A stretch of DNA of 64,000 nt from the NCBI RefSeq assembly GCF_021483235.1, contig NZ_JAKEEC010000002.1, positions 177,886 through 241,885 on the forward strand, read 5' to 3'. Origin of the DNA: Arthrobacter alkaliphilus (GTDB taxonomy: Bacteria > Actinomycetota > Actinomycetes > Actinomycetales > Micrococcaceae). The notes below the pieces were generated by a model that saw only the letters and a list, made by a program, of their open reading frames with translations, had not been told where the DNA came from and ran no database searches. A program made the translations under genes and the position numbers. Below, piece by piece: positions 15,328 to 25,842 of this stretch; the stretch's first letter is position 1, and each line of letters starts with the position of its first letter.

Positions 15328-18072
15328 TCAGCGGCGCTTCTTCTTGCTGGACCCGCGCTGCTTGTCATCAGCGGCGGCCTTGGCCGGGTTGCCTGAGCGA
15401 CCCGAGGCGCGCCCCTCGACGCGGGTCTGGGTCGCCCCGTCTTCGCCAGGCGCCGTGTACTGCAGTTGAACCGGCTTTTCGGGGGTTTCGAGCCCTGCGG
15501 CGCGGATCTGCGGATCGTGATGTTCCACGTGGCCGCCTTCAGGGCTGCCGTCCACTACCACCACGTCCTCGGCGGGCGTTACTTCCACTTCCAGGTTGAA
15601 GAGGAAGCCAACGCTTTCTTCGCGGATTGCTTCCATCATGCTCTGGAACATCGTGAATCCTTCGCGCTGGTACTCGACCAGGGGATCCCTTTGTGCCATG
15701 GCGCGCAGGCCGATGCCTTCTTTGAGGTAGTCCATCTCATAAAGGTGTTCCTGCCATTTGCGGCCAAGAACTGAGAGGACAACCCTGCGTTCAAGCTCGC
15801 GCATGTTCTCGGAGCCGATTGCTTCTTCCCGTTCCTTGTAAACGAGCTGGGCGTCCGAAAGGATCTCGTTTTTCAGGAATTCAACGGTTACCCGCGACTT
15901 GCCGCCGGCTTCGTCGATGATGTCCTGCGCGGTAACCGTTACCGGGTACAGCGTCTTGAGGTTGGTCCACAACTGGTGGAAGTCCCAGTCGTCCCCGGTT
16001 CCCTCCGCCGTCGCGGCGTCGATCAAGGCATTGATGGTGTCTTCCAGGAAGAACTGGACCTTTTCGTGCAGGTCGTCACCTTCCAGGATCCGCCGGCGGT
16101 CGCCGTAGATGGCTTCACGCTGGCGGTTCAGGACGTCGTCGTACTTGAGGACGTTCTTGCGCTGCTCGGCGTTCCGCCCTTCAACCTGGCCCTGGGCCGA
16201 AGCGATTGCACGGGACACGAGCTTGGATTCAAGGGCAACGTCGTCCGGCACCGAACTGTTCATGAGGCGCTCGGCAGCTCCGGAGTTGAAGAGCCTCATG
16301 AGGTCATCGGTCAGCGAGAGGTAGAAGCGGGACTCCCCCGGGTCACCCTGGCGGCCGGAGCGGCCACGCAGCTGGTTATCGATTCGACGGGATTCGTGGC
16401 GTTCCGTGCCGAGTACATACAGCCCGCCGAGTTCAAGCACTTCCTCATGCTCGTCCTTGACTGCCTGCTTGGCCGCTTCAAGCGCTTCGGGCCACGCAGC
16501 CTCATACTCCTCGGAGTTCTCTTCAGGGTGCAGGCCACGCTTTGCCAGTTCGGCGATGGCCGTGAACTCCGCGTTTCCGCCGAGCATGATGTCAGTACCA
16601 CGGCCGGCCATGTTGGTAGCTACCGTGACAGCGCCCTTGCGTCCGGCTTGCGCGACAATCGCGGCCTCTCGTGCGTGGTTCTTTGCGTTCAAGACCTCAT
16701 GCCGGATGCCTTCTTTGGCCAGCAGCTTGGCAAGGTATTCGCTCTTCTCCACGCTGGTGGTGCCGACGAGCACGGGTTGGCCGATTTCGTGCCGTTCCGC
16801 GATGTCCTTGACGACGGCCTCGAACTTCACGATCTCGTTCTTGTACACGAGGTCCGGCTGGTCGATGCGCTGCATGTCCCGGTTGGTCGGGATAGGCACT
16901 ACGCCAAGCTTGTAGGTGCTCATGAACTCTGCGGCCTCGGTTTCAGCCGTGCCCGTCATGCCCGAGAGCTTGGAGTACATGCGGAAGTAGTTCTGCAGGG
17001 TCACGGTGGCGAGAGTCTGGTTCTCGGCCTTGATCTCGACGTTTTCCTTCGCCTCGATCGCCTGGTGCATGCCTTCGTTGTAACGCCGCCCGGCAAGGAT
17101 ACGGCCGGTGTGTTCGTCAACAATGAGGACTTCGCCGTCGAGAATGACGTAGTCCTTGTCCCGCTTGAAGAGCTCTTTCGCTTTGATGGCGTTGTTCAAG
17201 AAGCCAATGAGCGGCGTGTTGGCGGATTCGTATAGGTTCTGGATGCCGAGGTAGTCCTCGACCTTTTCGATGCCGGCCTCGAGAACGCCGACGGTGCGCT
17301 TCTTTTCGTCGACTTCGTAGTCGATTTCAGGCTGCAGGCGCTGCACGACCTTGGCGAATTCGCTGTACCAGCGGTTCGTGTCGCCCTGGGCCGGCCCGGA
17401 AATAATGAGCGGGGTACGGGCTTCGTCGATGAGGATGGAGTCGACTTCGTCGACGATCGCGAAGTGGTGGCCGCGCTGCACAAGCTCTGATTTGTCCCAC
17501 GCCATGTTGTCGCGCAAGTAATCGAAGCCGAATTCGTTGTTGGTGCCGTAGGTGATGTCTGCCGCGTACATCTGGCGGCGCACTTCGGGATCCTGGTTGG
17601 ACAGGATGCAACCGCTGCTGAGGCCGAGGAAGCGGTAGACACGGCCCATGAGTTCGGACTGGTATTCGGCGAGGTAGTCGTTGACTGTCACGACGTGCAC
17701 GCCCTTGCCCGCCAGGGCATTGAGGTAGGCCGGCGCGGTGGCCACGAGGGTCTTTCCTTCACCGGTCTTCATTTCGGCGATATTGCCGAGGTGGAGGGCG
17801 GCCCCGCCCATAAGCTGGACGTCGAAGTGGCGCATCCCCAGAGTTCGGGAGGAAGCTTCACGCACGGCTGCGAAAGCCTCCGGCAGGAGATCGTCCAGCT
17901 TCTCGCCGTCCACGTGACGGGCACGCAGCCTGTCCGTCTCCTCGCGCAACTCGGCATCGGAGAAAGTCTTGAAGGAGTCTTCGAGTGCGTTGATGGAATC
18001 GGCGTAGGTCCGCAGTTGCCTCAGGGTTTTTTTGTCACCCGTGCGGAGAAGTTTTTCGATAAGTGATGCCAC
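15328..18072 (-). CDS. secA: Protein translocase ATPase SecA
   Basis: 914 residues, full length for SecA1. It is the motor that drives unfolded preproteins through SecYEG. Visible motifs: Walker [18 protein letters not shown]-type Walker [20 protein letters not shown], motif [14 protein letters not shown], motif [18 protein letters not shown], and [12 protein letters not shown]. The C-terminus is a basic tail (SSKKKRR) with no Cys-rich zinc site, as usual in actinobacterial SecA1. The start is GTG with GGGAG ten bases upstream. hpf and comF lie behind it, the order seen at Rv3240c-Rv3242c, with a glycosylase gene inserted between secA and hpf. Confidence 0.97.
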   Translation of the reverse strand: MASLIEKLLRTGDKKTLRQLRTYADSINALEDSFKTFSDAELREETDRLRARHVDGEKLDDLLPEAFAAVREASSRTLGMRHFDVQLMGGAALHLGNIAEMKTGEGKTLVATAPAYLNALAGKGVHVVTVNDYLAEYQSELMGRVYRFLGLSSGCILSNQDPEVRRQMYAADITYGTNNEFGFDYLRDNMAWDKSELVQRGHHFAIVDEVDSILIDEARTPLIISGPAQGDTNRWYSEFAKVVQRLQPEIDYEVDEKKRTVGVLEAGIEKVEDYLGIQNLYESANTPLIGFLNNAIKAKELFKRDKDYVILDGEVLIVDEHTGRILAGRRYNEGMHQAIEAKENVEIKAENQTLATVTLQNYFRMYSKLSGMTGTAETEAAEFMSTYKLGVVPIPTNRDMQRIDQPDLVYKNEIVKFEAVVKDIAERHEIGQPVLVGTTSVEKSEYLAKLLAKEGIRHEVLNAKNHAREAAIVAQAGRKGAVTVATNMAGRGTDIMLGGNAEFTAIAELAKRGLHPEENSEEYEAAWPEALEAAKQAVKDEHEEVLELGGLYVLGTERHESRRIDNQLRGRSGRQGDPGESRFYLSLTDDLMRLFNSGAAERLMNSSVPDDVALESKLVSRAIASAQGQVEGRNAEQRKNVLKYDDVLNRQREAIYGDRRRILEGDDLHEKVQFFLEDTINALIDAATAEGTGDDWDFHQLWTNLKTLYPVTVTAQDIIDEAGGKSRVTVEFLKNEILSDAQLVYKEREEAIGSENMRELERRVVLSVLGRKWQEHLYEMDYLKEGIGLRAMAQRDPLVEYQREGFTMFQSMMEAIREESVGFLFNLEVEVTPAEDVVVVDGSPEGGHVEHHDPQIRAAGLETPEKPVQLQYTAPGEDGATQTRVEGRASGRSGNPAKAAADDKQRGSSKKKRR

Positions 18073-18207
18073 GTAAAGTTGCTCCCAGTCTCAAGCTGCC
18101 GAATTCTGGCGTTTTTAGTCTACGGGAGAGACCAACGCCACGCGGCCCCGTTTCCCTGAGAGCGGAGCGCAAGGTGCTCACCGGCCGCCAGCGCAGACCC
18201 CTGGGTC

Positions 18208-19446
18208 TCAGCCACGGGCAACGGCGGCGCCAAGCGCGGGCGAGAGATCGCCCCTCGGTGACACCACGACGTCGTCGAGTCCGAGCCACTGCGCCATAAG
18301 CCGCAGCTCAGCCGCAAGCTCGACGGCGGAGTCCGCCGGGGCGTCCGGCTCGGCGTGGGCGGCACGCACCAGGAGTTGCTTGGCCGAGCGGTCGGCCTTC
18401 AGGTCAACGCGTGCCACCACGGCGTCCCGGAGAAGGAAAGGCAGCACGTAATAACCGAACTTGCGCTTCTCCGCGGGCGTATAGATTTCGATCCGGTAGT
18501 GGAAGCCGAACAGTTCCTCGAGCCTCTTGCGCTCAAAGACCAATGAATCGAACGGGCTCAGCAGGGCGCGGCCGGTGGCGGCTCTTGGTGCACGGGCCTC
18601 CACATGCCGGTACACGGCCCGGTCCCAGCCGCGCACCGTGACGGGCTCAAGGCGGCCGGCGTCGACGAGCCTGCCGACCGACGCCGCGGCGGCCTTCAAG
18701 GGGGTCCGGAAGTAGTCGGCAAAACAACGGATTGTTCCAATGCCGTGGGCCTGGGCTGCTGCGTCGATCAGCCTGTCCATCGCCGCCGTCGACAGCTCGG
18801 AGCCGGCCGCGAGGGCTCCTGCCCGGGCGACGACCTCAGGCAATCCGGGCGGAAGGACCCGCGATGTCAGTGTGTACCGGCGCTCGAACTGCTCTGTCCT
18901 CGATGCGGCCGTGACGAGTCCCTCTTCGAACAGGTGCTCCAAAACCCGCTTGACCAGGTTCCAGTTCCAGCCCCAGTTATCGTGCTGCCGGTCTTCCTGG
19001 TGCCCCAGGTGCGCCGTCAGTTGCGCGGCAGTCATGGGGCGCGCGGTTGCCAGCGTGTGGAGGATCCGGTTGGCCATGTCCTCCCGGATTCCGTGTTCCA
19101 AGTGGGCGGCGCCCACCCACGCACGGTTTTGCCACAGCAACAGATCCTGGAAGTGTTCCGGGCGGATGAAGCTCGCCTCATGCGCCCAGTACTCCATCAT
19201 GCGCCGCGGACTTCGGCTGGCCATCGCGTGAAGGATGCTTCGGTCGTAGTTGCCAAGCCTTGAGAAGAAGGGGAGGTAATGACTGCGTGAGAGGACATTG
19301 ACGGAGTCGATCTGGACCACCTGGAGGCGGGCAAAGGTGCGGCCCACCGCCCGTGAAGTCACGGGGCCGGTGGGCCGTTCCTTGTCAAGTCCTTGGGCTG
19401 CCAATGCAATCCGCCGTGCCTGTGACAGGCTCAGCGAAGCGGCCAT
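18208..19446 (-). CDS. YcaQ/AlkX-type DNA crosslink-repair glycosylase
   Basis: 412-residue winged-helix protein of the HTH_42 family. It begins LSLSQARRIALAAQGL and carries the family signature QIDSVNVLSRSHYLPFFSRLG and YWAHEASFI. Members such as E. coli YcaQ and Streptomyces AlzX are DNA glycosylases that unhook interstrand crosslinks; the catalytic QxD is present as QID. AAGGA lies six to seven bases before the ATG. It lies between secA and hpf, 135 bp from secA; I see no strong terminator in that gap, only a short AGACCC/GGGTCT inverted repeat. Confidence 0.85.
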   Translation of the reverse strand: MAASLSLSQARRIALAAQGLDKERPTGPVTSRAVGRTFARLQVVQIDSVNVLSRSHYLPFFSRLGNYDRSILHAMASRSPRRMMEYWAHEASFIRPEHFQDLLLWQNRAWVGAAHLEHGIREDMANRILHTLATARPMTAAQLTAHLGHQEDRQHDNWGWNWNLVKRVLEHLFEEGLVTAASRTEQFERRYTLTSRVLPPGLPEVVARAGALAAGSELSTAAMDRLIDAAAQAHGIGTIRCFADYFRTPLKAAAASVGRLVDAGRLEPVTVRGWDRAVYRHVEARAPRAATGRALLSPFDSLVFERKRLEELFGFHYRIEIYTPAEKRKFGYYVLPFLLRDAVVARVDLKADRSAKQLLVRAAHAEPDAPADSAVELAAELRLMAQWLGLDDVVVSPRGDLSPALGAAVARG

Positions 19447-19478
19447 GCCAGTCCTTTCATAGGAATTGCGAATGCAGC

Positions 19479-20204
19479 CTAGGCCCTGGCGGCCTGCTCA
19501 TTCGAACGGTAAACGAGGACCTTTTCCTCCACGGGTTCGTCTCCCGGTTCACAGGTGGAGTCGAGGGTGATTACTCCATACGTCCAGCCACGGCGCCGGT
19601 ACACAACCGACGGCGTGTTGGTTTCCTTGTCAACGAACAGGTAGAAATTGTGGCCGACCAATTCCATGTTGTCCACCGCGTCATCGAGGGTGAGCGAGGC
19701 GGCGGGGAAAACCTTGCGACGAATCAGGACCGGGGAATCACCGGCCGGAATGTCGCCGTCCAGGTCGTAGGCCGAGTTCTCCGCCGGTGGCGTCGTTGGC
19801 TCCTGGTGGTTGCTGGCCTCAACGTAAATGGGTTCGCTCGTGCTGGCTGGCTCAAGCGTCGCAGTAGCCTCACGAACGGCTTTGGGGGTGTGGCGGCCGT
19901 GGTGGACCTTCTTGCGGTCCTTGGCCCTCCGGAGCCTCTCGAGCAGCTTGCTGTAGGCAAGATCAAAGGCGGCAAACTTGTCAGCGGCGCTGGCTTCGGC
20001 CCGGATCACGGGGCCTCGCCCCAGAACTGTCACTTCCACCGTGAGCTGGCCCGGTGTCTGGCGCGGGTTGGTTTCCTTCGAAACCTTCGCGTCAACCCTC
20101 TGGACCTTGTCCCCAAGCGATTCAATCTTTGAAATCTTCTCGCCGGCATACTCGCGGAAGCGATCCGAAACGGTCAGATTACGGCCGCTGATCATGAACT
20201 CCAT
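19479..20204 (-). CDS. hpf: Long-form ribosome hibernation factor HPF
   Basis: 241 residues. The N-terminal S30AE domain (MEFMISGRNLTVSDRFREYAGEKI to RLRRAKDRKK) binds the 30S decoding centre. A variable linker follows, then the C-terminal dimerisation domain (PVLIRRKVFPAASLTLDDAVDNMELVGH with YRRRGWTYGVITLD). Long HPF dimerises ribosomes into 100S particles in stationary phase or hypoxia. I start at ATG 20204, which has GGAGGG 4 nt upstream; an in-frame TTG at 20216 would overlap that site. 178 bp separate it from comF; that gap holds AT-rich stretches but no clear motif. Confidence 0.95.
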   Translation of the reverse strand: MEFMISGRNLTVSDRFREYAGEKISKIESLGDKVQRVDAKVSKETNPRQTPGQLTVEVTVLGRGPVIRAEASAADKFAAFDLAYSKLLERLRRAKDRKKVHHGRHTPKAVREATATLEPASTSEPIYVEASNHQEPTTPPAENSAYDLDGDIPAGDSPVLIRRKVFPAASLTLDDAVDNMELVGHNFYLFVDKETNTPSVVYRRRGWTYGVITLDSTCEPGDEPVEEKVLVYRSNEQAARA

Positions 20205-20382
20205 GGTGCCCTCCAAACAACTCAGGTGACACGATAAGGGCGCTTCCGGGGGCTGATCTGACGGACAGTCGAGCCCCTTTCCGAGCCGCTATCGACAGGT
20301 ACATCTGTTCTCGGTACCCATAACCGACGTTAGTTCATCGCCAGTGGTAATTCATCCTTTCGTAACTTATTTTTTGTTTGAG

Positions 20383-21243
20383 TCAGCGCGGGCCTGGTGT
20401 GACCGGCCCATGGGCAGGGGACTCGGCAGCAGCCGGCGGGCGGGTGGCGGCAAGGACCACCGCGCCGCACACCACCCCTCCCGCAGCCGTCACTGCCCGC
20501 GCGGCTTCGGCGAGGGTGGCGCCCGTAGTGAGGACGTCGTCGACGATGACGCAAGCCTTGCCCTGCAGGGAACGCTTGCGGAGCAAGCGAACGGTCATGG
20601 AACCGCGGACACGGCGCTCACGCTCTCCGCGGCCCAAGCCCTTCTGCCCGCGCCCCGGTCCGGGCGCCTTCTTCAGGGCATCCGCAACATGCAGGCCCGG
20701 CAAAGCACCCACTCGTCCCAGGCGGCCAAGCAAGAGATGGACCGGACTGAATCCGCGGCGCCGAAAGGCCGCATTCGTGGTGGGAACGGGCACAAGGCAG
20801 ATGCCTGCCCCGTCCCCAACGGCGGTCCGGATGGCCTTGCCCAGTGCCGGCGCGAGCACGGACGCCAAGCGTCCCTGGCCCAGGTGCTTGAACGACAGCA
20901 GGGCTTGGGCCAGTTCGTCGCGATAGTGTGCGCCCGCGACGACGGGCAGGATCGCGGCGCCGTTTTCCGTGAGCAAAGCCGGCGCCTGTCCTTCCGCCCG
21001 GAATGGCCGGGTGCACAGGAGGCGCAGGCGCCTTGCACAGGTTCCGCAGAGGGCCGAATCTTCGGAACCGCAGCACACACATTCCACCGGGGCCAGCACG
21101 GCCAGCAACTCGGCGAAGGCTTCGCCGACACCTTGCGCGAGCCTCGCCAGCCTCGCCGTAGGCACTCCCTTGTGGCGCGCGCCGTCGTCGGGGGCGGTAG
21201 TGCAGTCCGGGTCACGCATCCGGCGGCGGCTCTCTGCACCCAT
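20383..21243 (-). CDS. comF: ComF-family phosphoribosyltransferase-like protein
   Basis: About 286 residues from ATG 21243 (ATG 21219 is a second choice; neither has a clear ribosome site). An N-terminal zinc-ribbon with Cys pairs (CVCCGSEDSALCGTC) precedes the double-zinc/PRT domain with CLVPVPTTNAAFRRRGFSP and the PRPP loop CVIVDDVLTTGATLAEAA. ComF proteins take part in DNA uptake in competent bacteria, but in most actinobacteria (compare Rv3242c) the role is unknown. The long open frame upstream of 21243 overlaps lpqB and is not part of the gene. Confidence 0.88.
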   Translation of the reverse strand: MGAESRRRMRDPDCTTAPDDGARHKGVPTARLARLAQGVGEAFAELLAVLAPVECVCCGSEDSALCGTCARRLRLLCTRPFRAEGQAPALLTENGAAILPVVAGAHYRDELAQALLSFKHLGQGRLASVLAPALGKAIRTAVGDGAGICLVPVPTTNAAFRRRGFSPVHLLLGRLGRVGALPGLHVADALKKAPGPGRGQKGLGRGERERRVRGSMTVRLLRKRSLQGKACVIVDDVLTTGATLAEAARAVTAAGGVVCGAVVLAATRPPAAAESPAHGPVTPGPR

Positions 21244-21338
21244 GGCCCAAGCATCCGGCGTATCGGCCACCTTCCACCATGCCTGAAACGCGCCATGTGG
21301 AAAACCGCGCGGTTCCCTGAGAGCCGCGAAAAAAGGGC

Positions 21339-23075
21339 CTAGCCCGGGAATGACGGGTCGACCGGACCCTTGAGTTGCAATTCCCAGCCGTTGCCCACCC
21401 GTTGGAACACGCCCGCGGCCGACTGTCCGTAAACCTGCTCCGGTCCGTTGCCCGCGCTGATTGTCGTCAGGTTCGGCCACGCCGGCAACAGCTGGGGTTG
21501 GCTTGATGTCAAAGACAACAGTTCGGGAACCACGTTCTCGGTTGCGGAGGCCTTCATTACCGCGACCGTCGTGGAATTGACCCACACCCCTTGATCAACG
21601 GGAGCGGAAGTGAACAAGGTTATGGGTGCGGTCAGATCCTTGGGAGTGCCGTCAGGGTTGCGGACAATACCCGTCACCTGGACCGAGGATTTGCCGTTCA
21701 TCTCGGAGATCACCAGTGCGCGCGTTCCTTCACGGGATATCCGCAGGTCCCTCACCACGCGCCCTTTCAACCATGCCGGTGTGATCGTCACGGTGGGTAC
21801 AGGCTGGTCCTGGGCTACGTTGGACGGTTTGAACGCCACGACTTCGGTGGCACCGCTGGCTCCGGGACCTGCTGTCCAGACCCAGTCCTGCGGGCTGAAG
21901 GACGGATGGCTGAGGGTGCTCCTGGTTGTCAATTGGCGGGGTGGCTGGCCCGGAATCATCGAATACAAGGTGGTTCCGGGACCGTTGAGGAAGGCTACGG
22001 CCTGGGACGTCGGGGACTCGGCGGGAGCGGTCGGGTTCAATCCGGCTGTCGGCTGCATGTCGGGGAGGGCCGAGACCCTGTTGTTCTCGTAGCGCGCCAG
22101 TTCCCCGTTGCTGATGGCGATTTGGCGCGCAGGGGCGTTCTTCTCGAGCACGGGAGGCAGGACCGAACCGTTGTCCTCCACGCGGACAAGATCCTGGTCG
22201 GCACGCAATTGAACGTTCACCACGTCCGGCTGGCTACGGAAGGTCAAGGCCAGCTGGTTTTGCATCCGCTGCCGGTCCTCGGCGGACGCCTCCCCCAGTT
22301 CCTTGGCGGAAAGGTCCACTTGGGCGGCTCCCGACACCACCGGCACCGACTCCCTGGCCAGCTTCATCCCGGACGGAAAAGCACTGACGACCGCGCCCTG
22401 GAGGTAGGGCGCTGGACCGTTGAGCAAAGCGCTGGTCATGGCCTTGACGGTGTTCTTCTTGATGAACCACCGGACGTCCGGAACCGCATATGTGAACGTG
22501 GGGTCGTAGAAATAGATGGGCTGGGCCGCGTAGATGACCTTGAACGTCTCTTCCGGGATCGCCGTGCCGTCCGGGACCGCAGAGATCCGCCATTCGCCGT
22601 CGACCTGCTCCAGGGTCACCGGAATGGTCTGAGTGGTTCCTTCGGGGAACTGGGTCGCGACGCCGTGGGCGTCGACCGCATAGGCAACGTCCAGTTGGTA
22701 TTTGAATTCGTTCTCCACACCGGTCTTGACCACGGCGGCCTTCCGGTAGACCAGCGTGCGTTGGTCCGACTTCCAGCTGACGGACAGCGCCTGTGTGAGG
22801 TACTGCCGGGCCACGGCGTAGTCACCTTCGTAGCCGCTGCCTGCACCATAGAAGTCTTCGATGATGGACTCCGGTGTGGCGCCCGGGTGCGGTGGCGGAG
22901 GGAAGAAAACGGGAGCGTTCGGGTTGCCCGCGCTTTCATCCTTGCTCTTTCCCACCGGGCCGGACCGCGGGATCTGGGCGCAGGAGCTGAGGACCACCAT
23001 GAGGACGGCCAAAACGGCGATCATGGCCTTTAGCACGTAACGGCGCCCGGAGCGGTAAGGGGGTCGGTAAGTCAC
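21339..23075 (-). CDS. lpqB: LpqB lipoprotein, accessory to MtrAB
   Basis: 578 residues with a lipoprotein signal (hydrophobic 16-30 and lipobox LSSC, lipidated Cys32), so anchored on the outer face of the membrane. A GerMN domain sits in the middle (about 200-300) and a beta-propeller-like C-terminal domain follows. LpqB interacts with the extracellular part of MtrB and modulates its kinase activity. GTG start overlaps the mtrB stop by 4 bp (GTGA), so translation is coupled. The TAG stop sits in a small GGGC-TAG-GCCC inverted repeat followed by six T, a weak terminator-like arrangement. Confidence 0.93.
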   Translation of the reverse strand: MTYRPPYRSGRRYVLKAMIAVLAVLMVVLSSCAQIPRSGPVGKSKDESAGNPNAPVFFPPPPHPGATPESIIEDFYGAGSGYEGDYAVARQYLTQALSVSWKSDQRTLVYRKAAVVKTGVENEFKYQLDVAYAVDAHGVATQFPEGTTQTIPVTLEQVDGEWRISAVPDGTAIPEETFKVIYAAQPIYFYDPTFTYAVPDVRWFIKKNTVKAMTSALLNGPAPYLQGAVVSAFPSGMKLARESVPVVSGAAQVDLSAKELGEASAEDRQRMQNQLALTFRSQPDVVNVQLRADQDLVRVEDNGSVLPPVLEKNAPARQIAISNGELARYENNRVSALPDMQPTAGLNPTAPAESPTSQAVAFLNGPGTTLYSMIPGQPPRQLTTRSTLSHPSFSPQDWVWTAGPGASGATEVVAFKPSNVAQDQPVPTVTITPAWLKGRVVRDLRISREGTRALVISEMNGKSSVQVTGIVRNPDGTPKDLTAPITLFTSAPVDQGVWVNSTTVAVMKASATENVVPELLSLTSSQPQLLPAWPNLTTISAGNGPEQVYGQSAAGVFQRVGNGWELQLKGPVDPSFPG

Positions 23076-25018
23076 GGGGCCGTTCCCCCCTGGGCGTTGT
23101 CGGCGTCGTCGTTATCCGCCGGAGGTACTGTCGGGGCCGCGGAACCGCGCTCGACGGGCGCCTCGCCCGCATCCAAAACGAGCATCTGGCGCTCAGGAGC
23201 GGCCCCCGGCAAACGGATGTCCGCGGGTTCGAGCTGCAACGGCGATTTCACGATCGTGCCACCCTTCTTGAGAGGCAGCGTGAGCCGGAAGTTGGAACCG
23301 GCTCCCCTGCGCCCCCACGCCTGCAACCAACCGTTATGGAGCTTCGTGTCCTCTGCCGCGATGGAGAGTCCCAGTCCACTGCCGCCCGTGGTCCGCGCAC
23401 GGGCCGGATCGGCGCGCCAAAAACGGTCAAAGACCCGCGCGGCTTCTGCCTCGGTCATCCCGATGCCGAAGTCGCGCACAGAGATGGCGACGGCCTCCTG
23501 GTTGGCCGCAACAGAAACATGGACAGGTTTCCCCTCGCCATGCTCGACGGCGTTGAGCAGCAGGTTCCGCAGGATGCGGTCGATCCTGCGGGCGTCCATC
23601 TCCACGATGATGCTCTTCTGGCGCGAGGTAAGGCGGACTTCGGAGCCGTACTCGGCGGCAACGGGCGAAGCGCCCTCGATGACATGGGACACGACCTGGA
23701 AGATGTCCGTCGGCTCCGCGTCCAAAACGGCCGCTCCGGCGTCGAACCGCGAGATCTCCAGCAGGTCCGAGAGCAGCGACTGGAAGCGCTCCACCTGGTT
23801 GTACAGCAGTTCGGCGGAGCGCTTGTTGACGGGGTCGAAGTCATCGCGGGCATCGAACAACACTTCGGCTGCCATCCGGACGGTCGTAAGCGGTGTCCGC
23901 AGTTCGTGGGACACATCGGAGACGAACCGCTGCTGCATCTGGGACAACGTGGCCAGCTGCGTGATCTGCTCCTGCAGGCTCGCGGCCATGTGGTTGAAGG
24001 ACGCGCCAAGCCTGGCCACCTCGTCTTCGCCCTTTACCACCATCCGCTCCTGCAACTGGCCTGCGGCCAGCTTCTCGGATACGACGGCGGCATGGCTCAC
24101 CGGGCTCACGACGTTCCGGGTCACGTACCAGGCAATGCCGCCGATCATCAGGATGAGTGCGGCTCCGCCCGCCCACAGCACGTTCTGGATTTCGTCCAGG
24201 GTTTGTTGGGCGGTATCCAGGTCATAGAGGAGGTAGAGCTCGTAGACCGTGCCGTTGAAGGTGACCTTGTTTCCGACGGCGATACCGGGGTGGTCCTGGT
24301 TGCCCACCGGGAACTCGGTGGAGGCCCAGTACTGGTCCTTGCCGGACTCCTGCACGGCCTTGCGAAGTGCCGGAGGAATGACGCGGACGGTCAACTGGTC
24401 CGAGGCCCGCGATTCAACCCAGCGGTTGCGGGGCTTTGTCTGTTCGGGCAGCGCTTCGAAGACGTATCTGCGCTGGATGACCGAGCCGTTGCCCTCCACC
24501 GCCTTGAGGGTGTCGTAAACGAGGGTGATGACGCTCGATTGGTCGTTGGCCTGCGAACCGTCGAAGGTGTCTTGGACTTGTTTGACGTAGTAACGGCTCT
24601 CCGACTCCGCTTGCTTCAAACGCTCCTGGAACAAGTTGTTAGCTATTTGGTTCGACAGATACGCACCCACCACCGCAAATGACACTACCGACAGGACGAT
24701 TGTCACGGCGACCGTCCTGAATTCGAGGGAGCGGCGCCAACGGCGCAGCAGGGCGCGCCACAAGTAGCGGATTCCTGGCCGGATGTGGCGAAGTCCCGTC
24801 ACGACAAGGCGGGAGACGCGCAGTGCCAGAATCAGGGCGCGGCGCGTCCAAATGCGGGCGCGTTCCCGGAGCCACGGGAGATTCAATGCACGGGCATCCG
24901 TGTGTTCCGGGACAGGATGTCCTGGAACGGGGTGTTTGACCTTGCCCTCCGGGGCCTCGTGGTCAACGCCAGGCTCGCCGGTGGAAGACTCAGGCGCCTG
25001 CTTTATATCCGACACCAC
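23072..25018 (-). CDS. mtrB: MtrB sensor histidine kinase
   Basis: 648 residues. Two membrane helices, the first [24 protein letters not shown] segment near 96-120 and the second near 275-300, bracket an extracellular sensor domain. HAMP, HisKA ([16 protein letters not shown], phospho-His in SHELRTP) and HATPase ([19 protein letters not shown]) follow. MtrB with MtrA controls cell-wall metabolism, division and osmotic response in actinobacteria. It starts at GTG 25018, overlapping the mtrA end by 29 bp. The C-terminal extension after the ATPase domain is Pro/Asp rich. Confidence 0.95.
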   Translation of the reverse strand: MVSDIKQAPESSTGEPGVDHEAPEGKVKHPVPGHPVPEHTDARALNLPWLRERARIWTRRALILALRVSRLVVTGLRHIRPGIRYLWRALLRRWRRSLEFRTVAVTIVLSVVSFAVVGAYLSNQIANNLFQERLKQAESESRYYVKQVQDTFDGSQANDQSSVITLVYDTLKAVEGNGSVIQRRYVFEALPEQTKPRNRWVESRASDQLTVRVIPPALRKAVQESGKDQYWASTEFPVGNQDHPGIAVGNKVTFNGTVYELYLLYDLDTAQQTLDEIQNVLWAGGAALILMIGGIAWYVTRNVVSPVSHAAVVSEKLAAGQLQERMVVKGEDEVARLGASFNHMAASLQEQITQLATLSQMQQRFVSDVSHELRTPLTTVRMAAEVLFDARDDFDPVNKRSAELLYNQVERFQSLLSDLLEISRFDAGAAVLDAEPTDIFQVVSHVIEGASPVAAEYGSEVRLTSRQKSIIVEMDARRIDRILRNLLLNAVEHGEGKPVHVSVAANQEAVAISVRDFGIGMTEAEAARVFDRFWRADPARARTTGGSGLGLSIAAEDTKLHNGWLQAWGRRGAGSNFRLTLPLKKGGTIVKSPLQLEPADIRLPGAAPERQMLVLDAGEAPVERGSAAPTVPPADNDDADNAQGGTAP

Positions 25019-25664
25019 GAACCGTCAATACAACTTCAGGAGCCTCCGGGTCACGCTCGATCTTGGACCGCAGGCGCTGGACATGGACATTGACCAGGCG
25101 GGTGTCGGCAGCGTGGCGGTAGCCCCAAACCTGCTCAAGGAGCAGTTCACGGGTGAAGACCTGCCAAGGCTTGCGCGCCAACGCGACCAGCAGATCGAAT
25201 TCCAGGGGCGTCAGGGAAATCCGCTCCCCGCCGCGTGTCACCAAATGGCCCGCGACGTCGATGGTGACGTCGGCAATCCGCAAGGTCTCTGGTGCCTTCT
25301 GGTCTCCCGGACGCAGCCGGGCGCGGACCCGGGCCACGAGCTCGGCCGGCTTAAAAGGCTTTGGCACGTAGTCGTCAGCACCGGATTCAAGACCACGGAC
25401 GACGTCGGAAGTGTCCGACTTGGCGGTGAGCATGACGATGGGAACGTCCGACTCCCCGCGGATCTGGCGGCATACTTCGATACCGTCCGATCCGGGCAGC
25501 ATCAGGTCAAGCAGTACCAGATCCGGCTTGGAGGAACGGAACACCTCCAGTGCCTGCCCGCCGTCCGCACAAAAAACCGGGTCGAAGCCGTCGTTCCGCA
25601 GCACGATCCCGATCATTTCGGCCAGCGCTTCGTCGTCGTCTACTACCAGGATGCGTGCCTTCAT
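24990..25664 (-). CDS. mtrA: MtrA response regulator
   Basis: 224 residues, OmpR/PhoB type. The receiver domain has acidic pocket VVDDDEA, phosphoacceptor Asp53 (LVLLDLMLPG), Thr in VMLTAKSD and Lys in YVPKPFKP. The C-terminal winged helix is typical (TPLEFDLLVALARKPWQVFTR, DTRLVNVHVQRLRSKIE). I use ATG 25664, with AAGGGA about ten bases upstream, not the longer in-frame upstream sequence. First gene of the mtrA-mtrB-lpqB operon, divergent from the repeat-bearing membrane gene, sharing a 178-bp intergenic region. Confidence 0.96.
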   Translation of the reverse strand: MKARILVVDDDEALAEMIGIVLRNDGFDPVFCADGGQALEVFRSSKPDLVLLDLMLPGSDGIEVCRQIRGESDVPIVMLTAKSDTSDVVRGLESGADDYVPKPFKPAELVARVRARLRPGDQKAPETLRIADVTIDVAGHLVTRGGERISLTPLEFDLLVALARKPWQVFTRELLLEQVWGYRHAADTRLVNVHVQRLRSKIERDPEAPEVVLTVRGVGYKAGA

Positions 25665-25782
25665 AGTTACATATTCCCTTATCACCAAGCCTTTGTCCCG
25701 TTGAGCCCCCTCCCGGCATGGCGCGCTGCAGCCTGCAAGCAAATGGGCTATGAGGCACGACGACGGAACTATAGGCTGGTGC

Positions 25783-25807
25783 GCACGGGCCCTTTCGGGG
25801 TCCGTGC
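25783..25807 (+). other. Hairpin in the leader of the membrane-protein gene
   Basis: GCACGGGCCC (25783-25792) pairs with GGGTCCGTGC (25798-25807) over ten positions with one G-U and a 5-nt loop. It lies about 35-60 nt before the GTG start and just after a TATAGG sequence (25770-25775) that could be a -10 element. Possibly a 5' leader structure. Confidence 0.4.
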
Positions 25808-25842
25808 ATTGCCGCGGACGCAGCTTTTTTGGGGAGGAAAAC

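Noticed and set aside
18195..18208. AGACCC/GGGTCT inverted repeat as a terminator of the YcaQ-type gene
   Set aside because: Only 5-6 pairs with a tiny loop and no T run; too weak to call.
21244..21585. Longer ComF protein reading into lpqB
   Set aside because: Sequence upstream of 21243 is out-of-frame lpqB; ComF homology starts afterwards.
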